Shown here: piece after piece, positions 23,576-28,427 of the stretch
Layout of the letters: each line of letters begins with the position of its first letter
How positions within the stretch are numbered: position 1 is the stretch's first letter
Source of the DNA: DASZZV01 sp035544835
GTDB lineage: Bacteria > Acidobacteriota > Thermoanaerobaculia > Gp7-AA8
Length of the DNA stretch: 28,427 nucleotides
Assembly: GCA_035544835.1 (NCBI GenBank)
Contig: DASZZV010000012.1
Coordinates: 1-28,427 of the forward strand
Direction of reading: 5' to 3'
The notes under the pieces: generated by a model
Database searches by the model: none
Told to the model about the DNA's origin: nothing
The model's input: the letters and a program-made list of their open reading frames with translations, nothing else
Translations under genes and position numbers: made by a program

Positions 23576-24738
23576 GTCTGAATCAGCTCTTCCAGGTTTG
23601 CGAACCTCGAGTGGCGCTCACTGCGCACCGCAGCAAAGAGAGACGATTGAAAAAGCTCTGCATCCCCGGGATACGTGGGGACGTGAAAGAGGCCGAAGCG
23701 GTCGAAGATCTCCTGGTCGGAACGCTTCCTCGTCGCTTGAACGCGCTGGCGCTTCTCCATGACTCTGGCACTGTTGTCGAAGATCCAGGACAAGGCGCGA
23801 AACTGCATCAACGTCAACGGATCGTCGAGGATGGCATCAGAGGGTCGCGTCTCGAGGGCCGATTTGTCCCCAAAGGGAGCACGGTTCAGGGAGGCTGCTG
23901 CGCCCCTGTTTCGAGTTCTTGCATAGTGATGCAGGCGATGGAGGTAAGTCAGGAAGATCGAGCCGGAGATCTCACGAAAAAGTGAGTCGTCGTAATTCTT
24001 GAGCGTGGTCTGAAGCGCATTTCTCTCGAAGAGAACCCCGCGCTCGAAGGAGCCGAGCCGGTCGCTGGTAGCCGATGATTTGTGTTTCACGGTCGCTTCC
24101 GGTGCGTAGATGATGCGGTGGCCGGCAATCCAGCTTCTCCATCCGAAATCGACGTCTTCGAGGTAGGCGAAATAGTCGTCGTCGAATCCACCGAGGATGA
24201 GGTAATTCTCGCGTCGTACGATCATGTTACCGCCGCAGGCGAAGAGAAGCTCCGCACCGGACGCCGGTTCGGTCGCTTCACTGAGTGGCTTGCGAAATCC
24301 ATTCTGGAAGGCATGGCCGTCGAAGGTCATCACTCCGCCCACGAAGTCGACGCGCCCGCCCGCGTAATCGATGATTCTTCCAGCGGCGGCGATGACGTCA
24401 GCGGCAGCACCGCCCATCGTGGCCAGCAGCCCATTCAGCCATCCTTCATTCACAACAGCGTCGTTGTTGAGGAAGATGAGATGTTCAGCGTCAGAGAACT
24501 CAGCTCCCGCCCTCGTGCCGCCGGTAAAGCCACGATTCTCCCGAAGTCGCAGGATGCGCACGTGAGGAAATCGACGCATGACGACGTTGACGAGACCATC
24601 GGTCGAGGCGTTGTCGACAACGATGATCCCGACATCGGACGAGGCCCGGCGCGCTCGTTCGCGCTCCACACTTTCCAGACATTGCAGCGTGTCGTCACGG
24701 CCATTCCAGCTCACGATGATGATATCGGCGAGCCTCAC
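23572..24738 (-). CDS. GT2-family glycosyltransferase
   Basis: The protein is 388 residues from the GTG at 24738, which follows AGGAGGG by 5 nt and overlaps the upstream stop as GTGA. The frame stays open upstream inside the previous gene, but the family begins here with VRLADIIIVSWNGRDDTLQCL. Other GT2 features are IIVVDNASTDG (about 37-47), LRLRENRGFTGGTRAG, the metal-binding LIFLNNDAVV (DXD-like NND), FACGGNMIVRRENYLILGGFDDDYFAYLEDVDFGWRSWIAGH and a C-terminal helical region. It closely fits the rhamnosyl- and galactofuranosyltransferase-like group. It should act at the cytoplasmic membrane face on a lipid-linked glycan. Confidence 0.92.
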   Translation of the reverse strand: MRLADIIIVSWNGRDDTLQCLESVERERARRASSDVGIIVVDNASTDGLVNVVMRRFPHVRILRLRENRGFTGGTRAGAEFSDAEHLIFLNNDAVVNEGWLNGLLATMGGAAADVIAAAGRIIDYAGGRVDFVGGVMTFDGHAFQNGFRKPLSEATEPASGAELLFACGGNMIVRRENYLILGGFDDDYFAYLEDVDFGWRSWIAGHRIIYAPEATVKHKSSATSDRLGSFERGVLFERNALQTTLKNYDDSLFREISGSIFLTYLHRLHHYARTRNRGAAASLNRAPFGDKSALETRPSDAILDDPLTLMQFRALSWIFDNSARVMEKRQRVQATRKRSDQEIFDRFGLFHVPTYPGDAELFQSSLFAAVRSERHSRFANLEELIQT

Positions 24739-25964
24739 CGGACCCTCCTGATGCGCCGTTTCACCCTGTGCAGCAGCGATTGAGGCTTTCGAACAGAGGG
24801 GAGATCTCCTCGGAACAGCGACTTGAGTTTGTCGATCCGCGGCTTTCGACAGAAAGAGAGCAGGGGCTCCAAGACCCGCTCCCACTGATGATCGGCAACG
24901 AAACGCTGACTGCTGGTGATCATGGTCTCGCGTCGATGGTCGTCCCGGATGAGGCTGATGATCGCCGAGGCATACTCAGAAGGGTCGAGAGAGTTGATGA
25001 TCATTCCGGCGTCGTATTGGCGAAGGATCTGGTCGGTCCCCCGGGCCGAGCTGGTGACGACTGGAATGCCGGCCCAGAGATAGTCGAGCACACGCGTGCG
25101 AAGAGACAGATCGGTCTCCAGTGATTGCGGGAAGGTGAGAAGAGCAGCGGTGAATCGATCATAGAAGCCTGCGCGCTGGTCGTAAGGGGACCATGGCTCG
25201 AAGTGGACGAACCCATCGAAGCTCTTTTCCTTCACGTAACGCATGGTCTGGCCGGCCAGGTCCTGGGGCGTCATCGCAGCATTCGGGTGGTGGATGAATG
25301 TCAGCGAGAGCCCGTCGATCTCGCGCCTCGCGGCAGCGATGGCGTCGACGGCGACCCTCGGCTCGTACCAGTCGTAGATACCTCCGAAGAGAATGGCCGG
25401 TGCCACGGCGGACTTATCCGGCGGGGTCCGCAGTGGCGGTACACCGAAAGGAGCCACGGCGATGAGCGAGCTCAGTTGTTCATCGCGATCGAATACGGCT
25501 GGATTGAGCCGGCCCGTGGCCAGCAGCCAGCCGGCGTAATAGAGCCGCTGGCTTTCGGAGGCACAAAGAAAAAAATCCCCATTGAGGAGCGATCGCACCA
25601 TGGTGTCGTGATCGTGGTTGAACACTTCGCTTCCCCGCGAGGAGTAGTAGTGGAGATGCTCGACAATGTACGGATCGTACAGATCAACGACCAGCGGGAC
25701 GTCGGGGCTGCCGTGAGCCATCCATTCGTTTACAACGTGTCCCTGCGCCACGACGGCCTCGGAATTTCCAGCAGCGAGGTGAATCGACTCCGGGGACAGG
25801 TCTCCAGATCGACAGTCGCTGACCTGGCCGGCATCGGGTGACAGCACGGTGACGTCATGACCATCAGAGACCAGGAGGCGGGCGATCTCCAGAAAACGAA
25901 TCCCCACGCCGGCGGGGTGGCGATGTCCCAGCGGTTCAGGGCAGAGCAGCAGGACCCTCGTCAC
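24735..25964 (-). CDS. GT-B fold glycosyltransferase (GT4-like)
   Basis: The 409-residue protein opens MTRVLLLCPEPLGHRHPAGVGIRFLEIARLL, with the glycine-containing loop typical of retaining GT4 enzymes. The C-terminal Rossmann domain starts near PAILFGGIYDWYEPRVAVDAI, continues with LTFIHHPNAAMTPQ and reaches the nucleotide-sugar site RTRVLDYLWAGIPVVTSSARGTDQILRQYDAG. The usual EX7E is partly changed here, because LDYLWAGIPVV replaces the common E(A/S)xAxGxPVV. The donor sugar cannot be read from the sequence. The C-terminus is very basic (KRRIRRVR), consistent with membrane contact. It is in a GTGA overlap at both ends: its own start at 25964 and the start of the next gene at 24738. Confidence 0.83.
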   Translation of the reverse strand: MTRVLLLCPEPLGHRHPAGVGIRFLEIARLLVSDGHDVTVLSPDAGQVSDCRSGDLSPESIHLAAGNSEAVVAQGHVVNEWMAHGSPDVPLVVDLYDPYIVEHLHYYSSRGSEVFNHDHDTMVRSLLNGDFFLCASESQRLYYAGWLLATGRLNPAVFDRDEQLSSLIAVAPFGVPPLRTPPDKSAVAPAILFGGIYDWYEPRVAVDAIAAARREIDGLSLTFIHHPNAAMTPQDLAGQTMRYVKEKSFDGFVHFEPWSPYDQRAGFYDRFTAALLTFPQSLETDLSLRTRVLDYLWAGIPVVTSSARGTDQILRQYDAGMIINSLDPSEYASAIISLIRDDHRRETMITSSQRFVADHQWERVLEPLLSFCRKPRIDKLKSLFRGDLPSVRKPQSLLHRVKRRIRRVR

Positions 25965-27892
25965 TGCGCGCCCTTTACCCGCTGTACGAGAGTGTGAAGG
26001 CGCCAGGCTTTGGAAGCGTAGATCGTCTTCAGAAGAACGTTCAGGCGATTGATCTCAGCGAGCAACGCCGCGCTCTCACGGCTCTGATCGGCGACGGCTT
26101 TTTCGACACGTGAAACGTCATTGGTCAGACGCTCGTTCTCGCGATGCTGGTACTTGATCTCTTCTTCAATGTCCTTCATGGCTTCGCGGATCGCGGCTTC
26201 GGAACCGAATAGTCTGGCATTCTCGGATCTGAGCACGTGGCGATCGGCGTTTGCTGCTTCGAGCTCATGGAGCAGCATCCCCTTTTCGCGTTGGAGCCGA
26301 GCGACATCCAGCTCGAGATGGCGAGCGCGGCCCTGACTGTCTACTGCAGTCCCCTCCAGTAACACGATGCGACCCTTCTGTTTCTCCAGCGCGGTGGCAA
26401 ACACCTGCGGCGACAGCAGCTCGCTATGCTTTTCCCAGACCTTGAGCCTGGCCGCAGAGTAGCGTGCCGATCCGGCCGGGGAGGAGAGGATCGCAGAGTC
26501 GACTCCCTCGATGTGGCGGATCTCACAAGTCACGGCCGGGATGCGCTGCAACGATCCCCGGCGCGATAGCCGAATCAGGAAATCCCAATCTTCGAAGAGA
26601 TCGAAGCGACGATCGAAACCGCCTGTTTCCAGGAAGTCCTCCCGACCGACCAGCAGGGTCGGAAGCGGAATGTAGTTTTCGACCAGAAGCAGGTCGGGAT
26701 CGAAATCATGAGCGTAGAGGCGAAGTGTCTGCTGTCGCTCGAGCCCGCCGGTGGCGTCTCGCCCGAAAAATACCGAGAGAGCGTCCGTATAGCAGGCGAT
26801 GTGAGTCTTCCTGCGGGCAGCCCGGGCCAACACTTCGAGATGATCGGGATAATAGAGATCGTCATCATCGAGAAACGCCAGATATCCCGGCGCGGCGCTG
26901 CGGGCGCCGACATTCATCGCTTCCGAACGCCCCAGGGACGCTTGATTCTCAATGAGCTTCACGCCCGGAAACATCGAGACGACGGCGGCGGGGGATTCTC
27001 CGCCATCGTTGATGACGATCACTTTTGACGGATGCGTGTTGCCGGCGACCGAAGCGATCGCTTCCTCCAGCAGCGCCAGGCGGTTTCGAGTACGGATCAG
27101 GACGGTGATCGGTAGCGGCTCGGCAATCACTTCGACCGGGCTGCCATGGAGAGCCAGAGAACTTGTGAGTGCGTTCCAGCTCATGGTCCTGAAGTCGAGC
27201 AGTGGCCGTTCGAAATAGGCCTCCGCGAATTGACTCGACTCCGGCAGGGTCATGGCCCGGTAGGCATTGAGCCCCCGGGCGAAGTGGGCGTAGTCGCGCA
27301 GGCTGGTCTGAGACTGATGCATGGCGATGGCCTCGAACTTCTTTTCGGCGACGGAGGTGATATCGACAAGGCGGTTCGGGCGAAGCGGGCGGCTCACCTC
27401 ATAAAACGCGACGCGGGTTAGCGCCAGATCGCCGGCGTAATCTGCGGCGGCCTGGACCGCGCGAAAAAGGGCCCTGGAGAGCGTTATGTGATCGGGGTGA
27501 ATCTCGAGTGGACTCGGCGCCAGTACGAGATCGGGCCGGATTTCTCGGAGGGCTTTCTCGATCTGCACTGCGAGGTCTGGTTCGGAGTCCGTCAGGCTCC
27601 GGTCCGGAAATCGGAGAAAGGCGAGGTTGGTGACACCGAGGTGGGCGAGGCCGCGACGCGACTCCTCTTCACGGAGGGCGCGGTATGCCTCCACGCTGCG
27701 GCCGTTGAGGTCTTCCGCTGCCGCACCGTCGGTGGCAACGACAACATGTACCTCCCGCTTTTCGGCGGCGAGGAGGGCGATCACGCCTCCGCACCCGATC
27801 ACTTCGTCGTCGGGATGCGGGGCCAGCACCAGGATTTTTTCTCCCTCCAGCCGCGCCGGAGCAAACGGGATGGACTTCTCCTCTTCGATCAT
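25961..27892 (-). CDS. Fusion: PIG-L/LmbE deacetylase, GT2 glycosyltransferase and C-terminal coiled coil
   Basis: The protein is 643 residues. Residues about 18-235 are a PIG-L domain with the zinc motif LAPHPDDEVIGCGG (about 23-36) and the second histidine motif LEIHPDHITLS; family enzymes de-N-acetylate GlcNAc-linked compounds. Residues about 258-470 are a GT2 domain: ITVLIRTRNRLALLEEAI, IVINDGGES, ASLGRSEAMNVGA, YLAFLDDDDLYYPDH (about 335-349) and ETGGFDRRFDLFEDWDFLIRL. Residues about 520-625 form a heptad-rich coiled coil (VARLQREKGMLLHELEAANA, NERLTNDVSRVEKAV) followed by a short basic end. It is the first gene of the minus-strand operon. GATAAT lies 8 nt before its ATG, with no usable Shine-Dalgarno. 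The coiled coil may form an oligomer or a scaffold for the other enzymes. Confidence 0.9.
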   Translation of the reverse strand: MIEEEKSIPFAPARLEGEKILVLAPHPDDEVIGCGGVIALLAAEKREVHVVVATDGAAAEDLNGRSVEAYRALREEESRRGLAHLGVTNLAFLRFPDRSLTDSEPDLAVQIEKALREIRPDLVLAPSPLEIHPDHITLSRALFRAVQAAADYAGDLALTRVAFYEVSRPLRPNRLVDITSVAEKKFEAIAMHQSQTSLRDYAHFARGLNAYRAMTLPESSQFAEAYFERPLLDFRTMSWNALTSSLALHGSPVEVIAEPLPITVLIRTRNRLALLEEAIASVAGNTHPSKVIVINDGGESPAAVVSMFPGVKLIENQASLGRSEAMNVGARSAAPGYLAFLDDDDLYYPDHLEVLARAARRKTHIACYTDALSVFFGRDATGGLERQQTLRLYAHDFDPDLLLVENYIPLPTLLVGREDFLETGGFDRRFDLFEDWDFLIRLSRRGSLQRIPAVTCEIRHIEGVDSAILSSPAGSARYSAARLKVWEKHSELLSPQVFATALEKQKGRIVLLEGTAVDSQGRARHLELDVARLQREKGMLLHELEAANADRHVLRSENARLFGSEAAIREAMKDIEEEIKYQHRENERLTNDVSRVEKAVADQSRESAALLAEINRLNVLLKTIYASKAWRLHTLVQRVKGAQ

Positions 27893-27900
27893 CGCCGTTG

Positions 27901-27906
27901 ATTATC
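27901..27906 (-). promoter_or_regulatory. -10 hexamer of the minus-strand operon, leaderless spacing
   Basis: On the minus strand GATAAT is followed by 8 nt and then the ATG at 27892. The only purine-rich GGAG is 13 nt from the ATG, too far for a ribosome site. No good -35 is seen. Confidence 0.35.
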
Positions 27907-27969
27907 TCCGAATGTGTCGAGAAGTTTCCGGTGCGGGAAAGATTTCAGGCCGTGATGTCTACGGTCCCC

Positions 27970-27975
27970 TATAAT
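27970..27975 (+). promoter_or_regulatory. -10 hexamer TATAAT before the 27983 gene, leaderless spacing
   Basis: A perfect TATAAT ends 7 nt before the ATG at 27983. Transcription would start at about the A of the ATG. There is no Shine-Dalgarno and no clear -35. Confidence 0.45.
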
Positions 27976-27982
27976 TCCGCGC

Positions 27983-28427
27983 ATGGGTTCCATGTTGCTG
28001 GAAGAGGCTTTGGCCAAACCGGTCCACAGCCGCCTCCTGCGTTTCCTTGTCGCCTCGCCGCAAGGTCTCGTCGCCGCTCTTCTGGCGGTTGAGGAGCAGG
28101 TCGCGGCCACCGATCTGCAGGCCTCTGGCTTCATCCGGCAGGACGCCGATCGCCTGGTTCTGGTCGAGAGTCATCCATCCTTACCAGTGCTTCGGCAGCG
28201 GCTCGAGCATACGGAGAACGTCTCCGATGTCGATCAGCTCCGACAGGAGAACCGCGAGCTGGCCAGCACGCTGATGCTGATTCAGGAGCTGTTTGGCGTA
28301 CTTGGTCGCTGTCATAACGTGGCCGACCTGGTTCGGGCCGGGTTTCAGCGTCTCGTTCAGAGCGTAGCTTTCGACGTGGGGATTACCTTGATGATCGAGC
28401 AGAATCTCGACATCTATGTTTCCCGGA
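27983..28427 (+). CDS. 5' part of a probable GAF-domain sensor protein (cut by the window edge)
   Basis: From the ATG at 27983 the frame stays open for 148 codons to the end of the window, so the gene is incomplete. The protein starts MGSMLLEEALAKPVHSRLLR. Residues about 1-75 look like a small helical and beta domain of unknown type. Residues about 82-100 (DVDQLRQENRELASTLMLI) form a short helical linker, and from about residue 100 the pattern QELFGVLGRCHNVADLVRAGFQRLVQSVAFDVGITLMI resembles the start of a GAF domain. A signalling output (kinase, cyclase or phosphatase) may follow beyond the window. It is divergent from the glycan operon with 90 bp between. The GAF call is tentative. Confidence 0.6.
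   Translation, partial: MGSMLLEEALAKPVHSRLLRFLVASPQGLVAALLAVEEQVAATDLQASGFIRQDADRLVLVESHPSLPVLRQRLEHTENVSDVDQLRQENRELASTLMLIQELFGVLGRCHNVADLVRAGFQRLVQSVAFDVGITLMIEQNLDIYVSR

Noticed and set aside
24082..25841. Plus-strand open frames (24082-24783, 25125-25841) opposite the glycosyltransferase genes
   Set aside because: They are antisense to intact GT2 and GT-B enzymes and show no motif.
28047..28274. Short plus-strand frame at 28047-28274
   Set aside because: It lies out of frame inside the longer open frame from 27983 that runs to the window end with a coherent protein pattern.

Overview
The window is about 60% G+C bacterial DNA with tightly packed, often overlapping genes. Many start codons are GTG or TTG. 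The F-type ATP synthase head operon, several large Sec-exported beta-rich proteins (FG-GAP, PKD) and a LpxL-type acyltransferase indicate a Gram-negative bacterium. The gene style resembles Acidobacteriota such as the Thermoanaerobaculia, but that placement is inference from gene style only.

Layout. (1) 40-2158: start of an F0 ATP synthase operon (AtpZ-like, AtpI-like, subunit a, subunit c) closed by a strong terminator. A palindromic repeat cassette sits at the 5' end of the AtpI-like gene. (2) 2431-3354: a PilZ-domain gene (minus strand), a divergent 55-residue membrane protein and a bidirectional terminator. (3) 3381-5687 (minus): an overlapping operon of XRE regulator, TPR protein and exported protein. 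(4) 5728-16882 (plus): the Wzm-type ABC permease, an exported FG-GAP protein, an exported protein of unknown family, a giant exported PKD protein of about 1756 residues, and only then the Wzt-type ATPase. (5) 17078-21156 (plus): a GT2 glycosyltransferase, a GT2-methyltransferase fusion, a GNAT-like protein and a single-domain response regulator. (6) 21336-27892 (minus): a six-gene operon in which every gene overlaps the next by 4 or 8 nt. It encodes a PIG-L deacetylase/GT2/coiled-coil fusion, a GT-B glycosyltransferase, a GT2 enzyme, a LpxL-like acyltransferase, a small membrane protein and a NodB polysaccharide deacetylase. (7) 27983-end (plus): the 5' part of a gene, probably a GAF-type sensor, cut by the window edge.

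Parts 4-6 look like one locus for making, modifying and exporting a surface glycan or glycolipid by the ABC-transporter (Wzm/Wzt) route. The two operons converge at 21156/21336.

Other signals: three copies of a roughly 120-bp element with perfect or near-perfect 29-bp terminal inverted repeats and two inner hairpins whose loops are complementary; a second inverted pair of structured repeats with compensatory stem changes; several genes where a -10-like hexamer lies 7-8 nt before the start codon with no Shine-Dalgarno (candidate leaderless mRNAs); and an ATP synthase c subunit carrying part of the Na+-binding signature. I found no tRNA, rRNA, CRISPR array, transposase or integrase.
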